Source of the DNA: Pseudoalteromonas spongiae UST010723-006
GTDB lineage: Bacteria > Pseudomonadota > Gammaproteobacteria > Enterobacterales > Alteromonadaceae
Direction of reading: 5' to 3'
Length of the DNA: 64,000 nucleotides
Assembly: GCF_000238255.3 (NCBI RefSeq)
Contig: NZ_CP011039.1
Location: 1,165,001 to 1,229,000, forward strand
Shown here: in pieces, positions 29,888 through 39,150 of the stretch
Position numbering within the stretch: position 1 is the first letter of the stretch
Layout: each line of letters starts with the position of its first letter
Program-made: the position numbers and the translations under genes
The notes under the pieces: generated by a model
The model's database searches: none
Seen by the model: the letters and a program-made list of their open reading frames with translations, nothing else
What the model was told of the DNA's origin: nothing

Positions 29888-30337
29888 TTAGTCGCGATAG
29901 GGATCGTCGATGTTTAAATCAGCAAGTAACTGTTTTTCTAACGATTCCATCTCTAATGCTTCTTCGCTATCTATATGGTCATAGCCCATTAAATGCAAGC
30001 AGCCATGCACTACCATATGCGCAAAATGGTCATGAAATGCCTTTTCTTGCTCGATAGATTCTTGTAACACAACTTCAGGGCAAATAATTAAGTCACCAAT
30101 TAATGGCAGCTCAATGCCTGGTGGTGCCTCAAACGGAAAGCTCAGCACGTTTGTTGGCTTATCTTTACCGCGATATTCGTGGTTAAGTTGTTGGCTCTCG
30201 TTTGCGTCACTAATGCGAATGGTTAATTCGGCGTCGGGCTTTAAATTTGCCAGCGCTTTATTTGCCCAAAGTTCAAATTGCTCAAATGTTGGCAAGTCGT
30301 CACATTCATGGGCGATTTGTAAATCCAGCTCTATCAT
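29888..30337 (-). CDS. ybeY: Endoribonuclease YbeY (rRNA maturation)
   Basis: Zinc-dependent RNase in 16S rRNA 3' end maturation and ribosome quality control. The metal motif is [15 protein letters not shown] (H-x3-H-x5-H form). Conserved [15 protein letters not shown] is also present. Length 149 versus 155 in E. coli. ATGA overlap with the ybeZ stop couples the two. Confidence 0.96.
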   Translation of the reverse strand: MIELDLQIAHECDDLPTFEQFELWANKALANLKPDAELTIRISDANESQQLNHEYRGKDKPTNVLSFPFEAPPGIELPLIGDLIICPEVVLQESIEQEKAFHDHFAHMVVHGCLHLMGYDHIDSEEALEMESLEKQLLADLNIDDPYRD

Positions 30338-31389
30338 GTTGCGTCTGACTCATTTTGCGTATTGGCTTTATCAAGCTCTTGCTGCTTTTTCTTCTCGATT
30401 TTCTTTAAGCGTTCAACTTCATCGTGTTTTTCGTACGCTTCTACAACTGCAGCAACAACAGGGTGACGCACAACATCGTGTGACTTAAAGAAGTTAAAGC
30501 TAATCGCTTCTACATCGCTCAATACTTCAATGGCATGACGAAGCCCTGAGCGCGCACCACGGGGTAAATCAACCTGCGTAATGTCGCCAGTAATCACCGC
30601 CTTAGAGTTAAAACCAATACGCGTTAAGAACATTTTCATTTGTTCAACGGTAGTGTTTTGGCTTTCATCTAAAATAATAAAGGCGTCGTTTAAGGTGCGA
30701 CCACGCATGTAGGCAAGCGGGGCAACTTCAATCACATTCTTTTCAATTAAACGCTCAACTCGCTCAAAGCCTAACATTTCAAAAAGTGCATCATAAAGCG
30801 GGCGTAGGTATGGGTCGACTTTTTGACTTAAATCACCCGGTAAAAAGCCCAGTTTTTCACCTGCTTCTACCGCAGGGCGAGTAAGTAAAATACGGCGAAT
30901 TTCTTGACGTTCAAGGGCATCTACTGCCGCAGCTACCGCCAAATAGGTTTTACCTGTACCTGCAGGGCCAATACCAAAGGCTATATCATGCAACAGTACG
31001 TTTTTAATATAGGTTGCTTGGTTTGGGTTACGAGGCTTTACAACGCCGCGGCGGGTTTTGATAACAAGTTCGTCACGATATAAATCATCGTCTTGCTCGA
31101 GTACCGTGGTTTCTTGAATTGTTAAATGCACCAAATCTGGTTCGATATCTTTGCTGATACCTTTAACCGGTTGTGTTTCGATGTAGAGATTTTTAATAAT
31201 CTCTGTTGCCGCAATCACATTATGTGCGTTGCCAGTGATTTTAAAGTGGTTTTCACGATGGGCGATTTCCACACCAAGTCGACGTTCGATTTGTTTTATA
31301 TTTTCGTCGAATGGACCACAAAGTGATGCTAGACGTTTATTGTCTGAGGGTTCGAGGTAAGTTTCTAACGTTTTTAACTGGTTACTCAA
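30334..31389 (-). CDS. ybeZ: PhoH-like ATPase YbeZ
   Basis: Cytoplasmic P-loop ATPase/helicase that works with YbeY on ribosome biogenesis. Walker A GPAGTGKT, Walker B ILDESQN, and the very conserved [18 protein letters not shown] place the start at a TTG at 31389 ([14 protein letters not shown]) because AAGGA lies 7 bp upstream and E. coli YbeZ aligns from there; a GTG at 31422 would put the start inside a hairpin. Length about 351 residues. Confidence 0.93.
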   Translation of the reverse strand: MSNQLKTLETYLEPSDNKRLASLCGPFDENIKQIERRLGVEIAHRENHFKITGNAHNVIAATEIIKNLYIETQPVKGISKDIEPDLVHLTIQETTVLEQDDDLYRDELVIKTRRGVVKPRNPNQATYIKNVLLHDIAFGIGPAGTGKTYLAVAAAVDALERQEIRRILLTRPAVEAGEKLGFLPGDLSQKVDPYLRPLYDALFEMLGFERVERLIEKNVIEVAPLAYMRGRTLNDAFIILDESQNTTVEQMKMFLTRIGFNSKAVITGDITQVDLPRGARSGLRHAIEVLSDVEAISFNFFKSHDVVRHPVVAAVVEAYEKHDEVERLKKIEKKKQQELDKANTQNESDAT

Positions 31390-31403
31390 AATGGGTTCCT
31401 TGA

Positions 31404-31427
31404 TTGGTGTGGCATCTGCCACACCAA
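31404..31427. other. Perfect hairpin between miaB and ybeZ
   Basis: An 11-bp perfect inverted repeat (TTGGTGTGGCA / TGCCACACCAA) with a 2-base centre, in the short miaB-ybeZ spacer just ahead of the ybeZ ribosome-binding site. No T run follows on the minus strand, so it is not a plain terminator; RNA processing or translational control is possible. Confidence 0.6.
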
Positions 31428-31435
31428 ATTAACAT

Positions 31436-32866
31436 TTAGGGTGTAAATGTTGCTACACCCAGCTCATTCGCTTCTTGGCTTTGTGCTTTACCTAAAATAT
31501 CGCTTGGTGCTACGTCTTTACGTAGGTCCATTTCAGCTTCAGTGCGAATTAACTCACCACGCAGTGAATTTGGTAAGGCTTCGGTAATTTTTACATCAAC
31601 AAACTGACCGATTACAGAGTGCGGACCTTCGAAGTTAACTACGCGGTTGTTCTCAGTACGACCACGAAGTTCCATTGGATTCTTTTTCGATGGGCCTTCA
31701 ACTAAAATACGTTGCTCAGTTGCAAACATTTTACGGCTGATATCTTGCGCCATTTGCGTAATGCGGTTTTGTAAAATGTATAAACGCTCTTTCTTTTCAG
31801 ATTCTGGTACATCATCAGGTAAATCAGCGGCTGGCGTACCAGGGCGTGCACTGTAGATAAAGCTAAAGCTCATATCAAAACCAATATCGTTGATAAGGTT
31901 CATCGTCGCTTCAAAATCTGCTTTCGACTCGCCTGGGAAACCAATAATAAAGTCCGAGCTCATACTTAGGTTAGGGCGGATCTTACGTAATTTACGAATT
32001 GTTGATTTGTATTCAAGCGCCGTATGACCGCGCTTCATTAATGCAAGAACTCGGTCAGAACCGCTTTGTACAGGTAAGTGTAAGTGGTCAACAAGCTCTG
32101 GCACATCAGCATAGGCTTCAATGATGTCAGGTGTGAATTCTACTGGGTGCGACGTGGTATAACGAATACGGTCGATACCATCAATTGCCGCTACATAGCG
32201 CAGTAAATCTGAAAAATAACAAATTTCACCATCGTGAGTTTCACCACGATACGCATTTACGTTTTGGCCTAGTAGGTTTACTTCACGTACGCCTTGCTCG
32301 GCAAGTTGCGCAACTTCAAGTAATACGTCATCAAGTGGGCGGCTTACTTCTTCACCACGCGTGTATGGTACAACGCAGAACGTACAGTACTTAGAACAAC
32401 CTTCCATAATCGATACGAACGCGCTTGGGCCTTCAGCTTTTGGCTCAGGCAAACGGTCGAACTTTTCGATTTCAGGGAATGAAATATCAATTACAGAGCC
32501 GCTTTCTTCTTGCACTTGTTTGATCATTTCAGGAAGACGGTGCAATGTTTGTGGACCAAAAACAATGTCTACGAAAGGTGCACGTTGGCGAATTGTGTCG
32601 CCTTCTTGTGATGCTACGCAACCACCTACACCAATCACAAGATCAGGGTTGTCATCTTTTAACAGTTTCCAACGGCCCAACTGGTGAAATACTTTTTCTT
32701 GTGCTTTTTCACGAATCGAACACGTATTTAGAAGAATAACATCTGCATTTTCTGCTTCTTCAGTTAATTCATAACCATTGCTAGCATCTAATAGGTCTGC
32801 CATTTTTTGCGAGTCGTACTCGTTCATTTGACAGCCCCATGTTTTGATATGCAGCTTTTTACCCAT
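31436..32866 (-). CDS. miaB: tRNA-2-methylthio-N6-isopentenyladenosine synthase MiaB
   Basis: Radical SAM methylthiotransferase modifying A37 of tRNAs that read UNN codons. The N-terminal UPF0004 domain ([10 protein letters not shown], later NTCSIR and GVGGCVAS Cys residues) holds one cluster. The radical SAM CxxxCxxC is in CSKYCTFC, and a C-terminal TRAM domain follows. I start at ATG 32866 ([15 protein letters not shown]) with GAGG 9 bp ahead; a TTG at 32884 is less likely. 476 residues versus 474 in E. coli. Confidence 0.97.
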   Translation of the reverse strand: MGKKLHIKTWGCQMNEYDSQKMADLLDASNGYELTEEAENADVILLNTCSIREKAQEKVFHQLGRWKLLKDDNPDLVIGVGGCVASQEGDTIRQRAPFVDIVFGPQTLHRLPEMIKQVQEESGSVIDISFPEIEKFDRLPEPKAEGPSAFVSIMEGCSKYCTFCVVPYTRGEEVSRPLDDVLLEVAQLAEQGVREVNLLGQNVNAYRGETHDGEICYFSDLLRYVAAIDGIDRIRYTTSHPVEFTPDIIEAYADVPELVDHLHLPVQSGSDRVLALMKRGHTALEYKSTIRKLRKIRPNLSMSSDFIIGFPGESKADFEATMNLINDIGFDMSFSFIYSARPGTPAADLPDDVPESEKKERLYILQNRITQMAQDISRKMFATEQRILVEGPSKKNPMELRGRTENNRVVNFEGPHSVIGQFVDVKITEALPNSLRGELIRTEAEMDLRKDVAPSDILGKAQSQEANELGVATFTP

Positions 32867-33090
32867 GTTTTCGTGCCTCAACAAATTACTTACAGCTTAA
32901 AGGACGCGTATTTTATCCTTAAGCGTAGGTGGATTCAAATATGTTTGCAAAATCATCAGTGCTTATTTAGAAAAACAATTTATGAGTTAAATTTAACGCG
33001 ATTTTTCTTAAAAAATATGAATCAAAATCAAACTTTTGTTAGAGGCTTACGTTAGAATAGTCGGCATATCAATCTGAAGGATTATGTCTT

Positions 33091-34248
33091 ATGAGTTTAT
33101 CTATTTGTATTGTCGGTGGCGGCATGGTGGGCGCAGCGGCCGCAGTGGCGCTTGCAAAACAAGGTCACACCATAACGTTAGTGGAAAATAAACCGATAGA
33201 TGCCGTAAAAACACTCGAAGATGAACAAATTGATATTCGCGTGTCTGCACTTAACCTTTTCTCTGAAAATTTGTTGCAAGACTTAGGCGCATGGCAATAC
33301 GTTAAGGCCGCGCGCAATGTGCAATATAATCGTTTGAGTGTACAAGATCATCACCAAGCACCTTTGGTATTTTCCAATGAGGAAATTGGCGAGACCCATC
33401 TTGGACACATTATTGAAAATAGCATTATTCAGGCGAGTATCTGGCGTGCGTTTGCTGATTTAGCGATTTCAGTAAAAAGTGATTTAGGCCCGTTAGAGGG
33501 AATACTCGAACATAGTAACACTGTGAGTGTGTGTTTTTCATCACATACGATAGACGCTGATTTAGTGATTGTTGCTGACGGTGCACGCTCTAAAACACGA
33601 GAACTGTTGGGTATTGGCACTACCGGTTGGCAATACCAACAAGCATGCATGGGTGTGTTAATAAAGCTAGATGCACCAGAGCAAGACATTACATGGCAAG
33701 AGTTCCAACCAACGGGCCCTGTTGCATTTTTGCCGATGCAGGCACCTTATGCGAATTTAATTTGGTATAACCACGAAGATACACTAAATAAGCTCGCGAC
33801 TGGCAGCAAAGCGTCACTTAAAAGCGCGATTTTGACGCATTATCCTGAGTTACCTGGGGATTTTGAGATTCTAAATACAGCGGTATTCCCGTTAACACGC
33901 CAGCATGCAAACAATTACAGCAAAGGACGATGTGTATTAGTCGGCGATGCAGCACATGCAATTAATCCGCTTGCAGGGCAGGGCGTAAATCTAGGTTTTA
34001 AAGATGTGGCACAATTAGCTAACAGTTTATTAAAAGAAGCTGATGTATTGAGTGCGTTAAAAGATTATGAGAAAAAACGACGTTTACCAAATCTTGCTAT
34101 GATGAGCATGATGGATGCGTGTTATTTTGCATTTTCTAATGAATTAACACCGCTAAAGCTACTGCGACAAGGCGCTATTGCTGGACTCAATAAAGTCAGT
34201 CCGATAAAAAGTCAGATGCTAAAATACGCAGTAGGCCATTATTTATAA
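33091..34248 (+). CDS. ubiF: FAD-dependent ubiquinone hydroxylase (UbiF/UbiH family)
   Basis: Flavin monooxygenase of ubiquinone synthesis, cytoplasmic and membrane-associated. FAD-binding GxGxxG-type motif IVGGGMVGAAAAVAL at residues 6-20, mid motif VIVADGARSKTRE (DG), and GDAAHAINPLAGQGVNLG near 290. Length 385. E. coli ubiF (C6 hydroxylase) has the same place, divergent from miaB and upstream of a Met/Leu/Gln tRNA cluster, so UbiF is preferred over UbiH or VisC, but paralogues are hard to tell apart by eye. Confidence 0.85.
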   Translation: MSLSICIVGGGMVGAAAAVALAKQGHTITLVENKPIDAVKTLEDEQIDIRVSALNLFSENLLQDLGAWQYVKAARNVQYNRLSVQDHHQAPLVFSNEEIGETHLGHIIENSIIQASIWRAFADLAISVKSDLGPLEGILEHSNTVSVCFSSHTIDADLVIVADGARSKTRELLGIGTTGWQYQQACMGVLIKLDAPEQDITWQEFQPTGPVAFLPMQAPYANLIWYNHEDTLNKLATGSKASLKSAILTHYPELPGDFEILNTAVFPLTRQHANNYSKGRCVLVGDAAHAINPLAGQGVNLGFKDVAQLANSLLKEADVLSALKDYEKKRRLPNLAMMSMMDACYFAFSNELTPLKLLRQGAIAGLNKVSPIKSQMLKYAVGHYL

Positions 34249-34259
34249 TGGCCTTTTTT
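34233..34259 (+). terminator. Rho-independent terminator of ubiF
   Basis: Stem AGGCCATTAT / ATAATGGCCT with a TT turn and a run of T. The ubiF stop codon TAA is inside the 3' arm. Confidence 0.85.
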
Positions 34260-34620
34260 ATGCTTTTTGTTTTTAAGGCTCGATGAGTCCTTTAGAGACA
34301 CTAGCAAGTCAATTCTCTTTCGACGAAATCTAATTAAACGTTTTAGTTACACTTAGCTTGGCGTATTATTTGTTACTCTCTCGAGAGTAACATTCGTTAT
34401 GGTTATGAACATTTCCCTAACCTAGCTGAAAACACTATTGGACTGAATATCGTTAGATCTTCGCTTGCGATAAAATGCCTGTTTAGATAAGCCTGCTTAC
34501 CCCAAAGCTCATTCATCTAATGTTACCTATGATCATAATCTCAAAAGAATAGGTATTTAGTGTAACGGTATTAATCTAATTAAAATCGATTCGTTATGGT
34601 GTAAGGAGTAAACGTTGTAG
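34260..34620. other. Gene-free region between ubiF and the tRNA array
   Basis: About 360 bp with no credible reading frame. The only clear structure is a perfect 9-bp inverted repeat GTTACTCTC / GAGAGTAAC (centre TC) at 34372-34391, without a following T run, so its role is unclear. Confidence 0.5.
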
Positions 34621-34647
34621 GCAGTTAACAGAATAGTGTTAGCTTTT

Positions 34648-34710
34648 GATAACAGAGATAACAGAGATAACAGAGATAACAGAGATAACAGAGATAACAG
34701 AGATAACAGA
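34648..34710. repeat. 9-bp tandem repeat, 7 copies
   Basis: Seven perfect head-to-tail copies of GATAACAGA. On the tRNA strand it forms the 3' trailer about 20 bp beyond the last tRNA-Leu. Such a repeat is likely variable in copy number. A reading frame through it gives a Leu-Cys-Tyr repeat and is not a real protein. Confidence 0.92.
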
Positions 34711-34728
34711 GGATGAATAATTGAAAAA

Positions 34729-34813
<85 letters not shown>

Positions 34814-34866
34814 ACATGGGTATTTTTCAACAGTTAAACTGTTTTGGTAGTCATGTTTAAAAACAT

Positions 34867-34943
34867 GGTGGCTACGCCCTGATTTGAACAGGGGACCCCA
34901 TCATTATGAGTGATGTGCTCTAACCAGCTGAGCTACGTAGCCA
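34867..34943 (-). tRNA. Elongator tRNA-Met(CAT), copy 2
   Basis: 77-nt cloverleaf with encoded CCA, acceptor GGCTACG / CGTAGCC, anticodon loop CTCATAA. It resembles E. coli metT (elongator), not the initiator, which lacks the 1-72 pair. One base separates it from tRNA-Gln. Confidence 0.94.
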
Positions 34944-34944
34944 A

Positions 34945-35019
34945 TGGCTGGAGTACCAGGATTTGAACCTGGGAATGGCGGGATCAAAACCCGCTGCCTT
35001 ACCGCTTGGCGATACTCCA
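34945..35019 (-). tRNA. tRNA-Gln(TTG), copy 3
   Basis: 75-nt cloverleaf with encoded CCA, acceptor TGGAGTA / TACTCCA, anticodon stem GCGGG/CCCGC, anticodon TTG. Same length and close sequence to E. coli glnU/glnW. Confidence 0.94.
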
Positions 35020-35038
35020 ACGAAAATCTCAAATCAAT

Positions 35039-35123
35039 GTTGAACCCAGGATTTGAATCTGGTGGTGAACGAGCGAGGGATCAAAACCTTCTCTCTTCTT
35101 CCTTACCGCTTGGCGATACTCCA
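35039..35123 (-). pseudogene. Degenerate tRNA-Gln
   Basis: The 5' 23 bases (acceptor 5' strand and D-arm) are identical to the intact tRNA-Gln genes and the anticodon loop TTTTGAT remains. The anticodon stem is destroyed, an extra purine-rich stretch is inserted, the T-stem is mispaired, and the 3' acceptor strand and CCA are replaced (ends near GGGTTCAACA). About 85 nt instead of 75. Unlikely to be charged. Confidence 0.8.
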
Positions 35124-35171
35124 ACGATTACTCTTTCGAGAAAGCGATTAGTTTAGTTCTTATCGAGAACA

Positions 35172-35256
<85 letters not shown>

Positions 35257-35277
35257 ACAGGGTATCTCTAGAAGAGA

Positions 35278-35352
35278 TGGCTGGAGTACCAGGATTTGAA
35301 CCTGGGAATGGCGGGATCAAAACCCGCTGCCTTACCGCTTGGCGATACTCCA
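35278..35352 (-). tRNA. tRNA-Gln(TTG), copy 2
   Basis: 75 nt with encoded CCA, identical to the other intact Gln copies. Lies 218 bp from the next Gln copy, with identical spacers. Confidence 0.95.
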
Positions 35353-35389
35353 GCAATGGTAGTAGATAGTTTTAGTTCCTATCAGAACA

Positions 35390-35474
<85 letters not shown>

Positions 35475-35495
35475 ACAGGGTATCTCTAGAAGAGA

Positions 35496-35570
35496 TGGCT
35501 GGAGTACCAGGATTTGAACCTGGGAATGGCGGGATCAAAACCCGCTGCCTTACCGCTTGGCGATACTCCA
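35496..35570 (-). tRNA. tRNA-Gln(TTG), copy 1
   Basis: 75 nt, encoded CCA, identical to the other intact Gln copies. Confidence 0.95.
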
Positions 35571-35607
35571 GCAATGGTAGTAGATAGTTTTAGTTCCTAT
35601 CAGAACA

Positions 35608-35692
<85 letters not shown>

Positions 35693-35710
35693 ATATTGCT
35701 CTAGTAATGT

Positions 35711-35765
35711 TGGAACCTAAATCCAGCGTTTAATACAAAACGTTGGCCAATCCCGCAACTTTCGC
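35711..35765 (-). pseudogene. tRNA-Leu 5'-half remnant
   Basis: Contains an 18-base exact copy of the tRNA-Leu anticodon arm (TGGAACCTAAATCCAGCG on the plus strand) and a diverged copy of the 5' acceptor and D-arm (CCAATCCCGCAACTTTCGCA against CCAATTCCGCCACTCCCGCA). The variable arm, T-arm, 3' acceptor strand and CCA are absent. It cannot make a tRNA. Confidence 0.75.
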
Positions 35766-35802
35766 ATACTCAAACAAAACTATGGTAGCATGTTTTAAAA
35801 CA

Positions 35803-35879
35803 TGGTGGCTACGCCCTGATTTGAACAGGGGACCCCATCATTATGAGTGATGTGCTCTAACCAGCTGAGCTACGTAGCC
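35803..35879 (-). tRNA. Elongator tRNA-Met(CAT), copy 1
   Basis: 77 nt, identical in sequence to the other Met copy, encoded CCA. First gene of the array, 38 bp from the -10 box. Confidence 0.95.
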
Positions 35880-35917
35880 ATGTTTTGTTCGTTGTCATCA
35901 TCGCTGATGCGGGGCGT

Positions 35918-35946
35918 ATTATGCTGATTACCCCCAAATCCGTCAA
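35918..35946 (-). promoter_or_regulatory. Promoter of the tRNA array
   Basis: On the minus strand -35 TTGACG (35946-35941), a 17-bp spacer and -10 CATAAT (35923-35918), followed by a GC-rich discriminator ACGCCCCGC. This is a near-ideal sigma-70 promoter with the discriminator type of stable-RNA genes under stringent (ppGpp) control. Confidence 0.85.
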
Positions 35947-35949
35947 CAC

Positions 35950-36550
35950 CTTTTTTTCAAAAAAATGAATATTCCGAGTTGTTTGCGTTTTTTTTATTCG
36001 AACTGAACAAAAAACCGCAAAACAGAAGGTTGTTTAAGTTAAATATTATACAAAGGGTACTGCTGGAATTTAAATATTTATAAGCCTTTATTCATTTTTA
36101 CTTGCGCATGCTGAGTATTTTATTGCGTTAAGAAGTGAAAATAGCAACGCTAAGAAACATTGCTAGATTAACTTTTAAGCATATCTAAATATCAAAGTGG
36201 CATTATTATCAACCGTAAGGTTGCCAGTGATTGCAAATCTGGATAACGAATGTCTTTATAGCATTGTTATCGCGCAATTTTGCGATAGGTTTATCTGTAA
36301 TAGAGGCGCACTTTTGCTTCACGAAAATGAGCCTTATACTGAGCAAAACCCTAGATTGCAGTAATAACAGGTTTTGTAAGTTGAGGTGCTTTACTATTTT
36401 GAGTACACACCTGATATTGAGTTGCACAAATTAAGCTGGATTTGTGAAATGGGTAAATTGGGGTTTGCTTCAGATAAGCACGCTTCGTTGATGGGTGAAT
36501 ACTTGAATTTAGTATTAAAGCTGTCTTGGCGCCCTAGCATGGGCCAGTAG
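35950..36550. other. Gene-free region between the tRNA promoter and ychF
   Basis: About 600 bp, AT-rich, with only short frames in several directions. A minus-strand frame at 36394-36585 encodes a peptide with the stretch EACLSEANPNLPIS, which I think recurs as a spurious small product in Pseudoalteromonas genomes, so a dispersed repeat may lie at about 36415-36545. No RNA gene is evident. Confidence 0.4.
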
Positions 36551-36556
36551 AAAGAA

Positions 36557-36582
36557 AAAAGGCCCGCAAATGCGAGCCTTTT
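36557..36582. terminator. Rho-independent terminator of ychF
   Basis: Stem AAAAGGCCCGCA / TGCGAGCCTTTT with one mismatch and an AA turn, 15 bp beyond the ychF stop on the minus strand. It would also terminate plus-strand transcripts. Confidence 0.7.
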
Positions 36583-36596
36583 CAAACACTATTTTC

Positions 36597-37688
36597 TTAT
36601 ACGTTAAATAAGAAGTTCATTACATCGCCATCTTTAACAATGTAATCTTTACCTTCTTGACGCATTTTACCTGCTTCTTTAGCACCTGATTCGCCTTTGA
36701 ACTCAATGTAGTCATCAAAGCCGATAGTTTGAGCACGAATAAAGCCGCGTTCAAAGTCAGTGTGGATTTTACCTGCAGCTTGCGGCGCCGTTGCACCGAC
36801 AGGAATAGTCCATGCACGTACTTCTTTAACACCAGCAGTGAAGTAGGTTTGTAAGTTAAGCAATTCATAGCCCGCGCGAATTACACGGTTTAAACCTGGC
36901 TCTTCTAAGCCTAAGTCATCCATAAACTCTTTTTTGTCTTCGTCGTCTAATTCTGAAAGCTCAGCTTCGATTTCAGCACATACAGGTACAACTACCGCAT
37001 TTTCTTGTGCTGCAATCTCACGCACTTTATCTAAGAATGGGTTATTTTCGAAACCATCGTCATTTACGTTGGCAATGTACATTGTCGGCTTAATAGTTAA
37101 GAAGTTGATGTACTGGATTGCTGCTTTTTCTTCTTTTTCAAGCTCTAATGAACGAAGTGTAAGGCCTTCATCAAGGTGCGCTTTCACCTTTTCAAGCACA
37201 ACGAGTTCGAATTTCGCGTCTTTGTCGCCGCCTTTTGCTTTTTTAGCGTTACGTTGCACTGCTCGATCAGCCGCTTCCATATCAGCAAGCACAAGTTCAG
37301 TATTGATAACGTCAATATCGTCTGCAGGGTCAATTTGACCTGCAACGTGTACAATGTTTTCATTTTCAAAACAACGTACAACGTGACCAATTGCATCAGT
37401 CTCGCGAATATTTGCGAGGAATTGGTTACCTAAACCTTCACCTTTTGACGCACCTTTTACAAGACCTGCAATATCAACAAATTCCATTGTTGTTGCCAGT
37501 ACTTTTTGTGGATTTACGATAGCAGCTAGTTGATCTAGGCGTGCATCTGGAACCGCAACAACGCCTGTATTTGGTTCGATGGTACAAAATGGAAAGTTTG
37601 CAGCTTCGATACCAGCCTGCGTAAGTGCATTAAATAGTGTTGATTTACCTACATTTGGTAGACCAACGATGCCACATTTAAAACCCAT
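36597..37688 (-). CDS. ychF: Ribosome-binding ATPase YchF
   Basis: Obg-family P-loop NTPase that prefers ATP and binds ribosomes; linked to oxidative-stress responses. G1 motif GLPNVGKST at residues 8-16, G3 [17 protein letters not shown], a coiled coil (about 130-200), altered G4 NVND that explains the ATP preference, and a C-terminal TGS domain ending [14 protein letters not shown]. Length 363 equals E. coli. It follows pth by 32 bp. Confidence 0.97.
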   Translation of the reverse strand: MGFKCGIVGLPNVGKSTLFNALTQAGIEAANFPFCTIEPNTGVVAVPDARLDQLAAIVNPQKVLATTMEFVDIAGLVKGASKGEGLGNQFLANIRETDAIGHVVRCFENENIVHVAGQIDPADDIDVINTELVLADMEAADRAVQRNAKKAKGGDKDAKFELVVLEKVKAHLDEGLTLRSLELEKEEKAAIQYINFLTIKPTMYIANVNDDGFENNPFLDKVREIAAQENAVVVPVCAEIEAELSELDDEDKKEFMDDLGLEEPGLNRVIRAGYELLNLQTYFTAGVKEVRAWTIPVGATAPQAAGKIHTDFERGFIRAQTIGFDDYIEFKGESGAKEAGKMRQEGKDYIVKDGDVMNFLFNV

Positions 37689-37720
37689 AATAATAAACCT
37701 TAAACTAAGTTAAACCAGTC

Positions 37721-38311
37721 TTAAGCGACTGGTTTAAATGTATGTAATCTGTTTTGTGCTTTTAACACACCGTCTTTTGCTAGTATTTCCATGCAGCGAA
37801 CTGCCTCATCCACCACATCATCAATTAAAGCTTGATCTGCGGCAGGTGCTTTTCCTAGTACCCAGCCAGTGACTTTGTCTTTATGACCTGGGTGACCAAT
37901 ACCAATTCGCAAACGCATAAATTCTTTTTGGTTTGCCATTTTACTAATGATGTCTTTTAGTCCGTTATGGCCGCCGTGTCCACCGCCTTTTTTAATTTTG
38001 GCAATACCAGGCTCAAGGTCCATTTCATCGTGTGCGACTAAAATATTTTCGACAGGAATTTTGTAAAAATTGGCTAAACTACTGACCGCTTTACCACTTA
38101 AGTTCATAAAAGTAGTGGGGATCAATAATTTGAATTCTTGATTTTGGATAATCACTTTGCCCACTAGGCCGTGATGTTTAGAATCGTGTTTGAGAATGCA
38201 GTTGTAACGTTTGGCAAGTTCTTCGATGAACCATGCACCAGCATTATGACGGGTTTTTGCGTATTCGGGGCCTGGATTAGCCAGGCCCACAAGCATTTGA
38301 ATATTATTCAA
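37721..38311 (-). CDS. pth: Peptidyl-tRNA hydrolase
   Basis: Releases peptides from prematurely dropped peptidyl-tRNA. The N-terminal [21 protein letters not shown] includes catalytic His (in TRHNAG); conserved Asn and Asp appear in FMNLSGKAV and [19 protein letters not shown] follows. Length 196 versus 194. Lies between rplY and ychF, the usual order. Confidence 0.97.
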   Translation of the reverse strand: MNNIQMLVGLANPGPEYAKTRHNAGAWFIEELAKRYNCILKHDSKHHGLVGKVIIQNQEFKLLIPTTFMNLSGKAVSSLANFYKIPVENILVAHDEMDLEPGIAKIKKGGGHGGHNGLKDIISKMANQKEFMRLRIGIGHPGHKDKVTGWVLGKAPAADQALIDDVVDEAVRCMEILAKDGVLKAQNRLHTFKPVA

Positions 38312-38330
38312 GGTGCTAACACCTTAATAA

Positions 38331-38945
38331 TTATTCTGCAGCGTCTTCTGAAGCTTCTTCAGAAGCAGCGCCTTTAGGAGCGTTTAAAGTCACAACTGCT
38401 TGGTCGTGATCTGCACCTTTAGCAAGCTCAACTGAAACAACGCCAGCTGGAAGAGCGATATCAGAAAGGTGCACGGTTGCACCAACTTCTAACGCAGCAA
38501 CGTCAACTTCGATGAACTCAGGAAGTTGTGCTGGAAGACATGTGATTTCGATTTCAGTTACAAGGTGAGCAACAGTGTTACCGCCTTTAGTTGCAGCTTC
38601 TTCGTTAAGGAAGTGTACAGGAACCTTAGTGTGGATCTTGTGGTTAGCGTCAACGCGTTGGAAATCTAAGTGCATTACTTTAGGCTTGAACGGGTGACGT
38701 TGGATATCTTTAAGGATAGCTTCAACTTTTTCACCGCCAATGTTTAAAGTAAGGATGTGGCTGTAGAAACCTTCATCTTCTTGCGCTTTGATCACTTTGT
38801 TGTGAGCTAAAGTTAGAGATACAGCTTCTTTTTCTGCACCGTAAAGAACAGCAGGAACTTTGTCAGCACGGCGTAGGCGGCGGCTCGCACCAGTACCTAA
38901 GTCAGAACGTACTTCTGCATCTAATGTGTATAATTCGTTAGACAT
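38331..38945 (-). CDS. rplY: 50S ribosomal protein L25 (CTC-type)
   Basis: 5S-rRNA-binding ribosomal protein. Residues about 1-95 are the L25 domain ([34 protein letters not shown] in two parts) and 100-185 the TL5/CTC beta domain, with an acidic tail ([11 protein letters not shown]). Longer than the 94-residue E. coli L25 because of this second domain. I start at ATG 38945 with GGAGA 7 bp upstream; a TTG at 38957 is not needed. The codon use looks strongly optimised. Confidence 0.95.
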   Translation of the reverse strand: MSNELYTLDAEVRSDLGTGASRRLRRADKVPAVLYGAEKEAVSLTLAHNKVIKAQEDEGFYSHILTLNIGGEKVEAILKDIQRHPFKPKVMHLDFQRVDANHKIHTKVPVHFLNEEAATKGGNTVAHLVTEIEITCLPAQLPEFIEVDVAALEVGATVHLSDIALPAGVVSVELAKGADHDQAVVTLNAPKGAASEEASEDAAE

Positions 38946-39150
38946 GAATGTCTCCAATATTTTAATTAAAGTATGTTGAAAGCTTCGCGACCAAAGCTCT
39001 CACCTAAAAAAGGCGCGCTATAGTAACACTGCAACCTAATAAAAGAAACCATTATTGTACTTTTAAAAAGCGAAGGGTGAAATGCTGGTTTCATGATTGC
39101 AAAACCTAATGGCATAATTAGATTAACTCGATAATCAAAGCAAGTATCAC

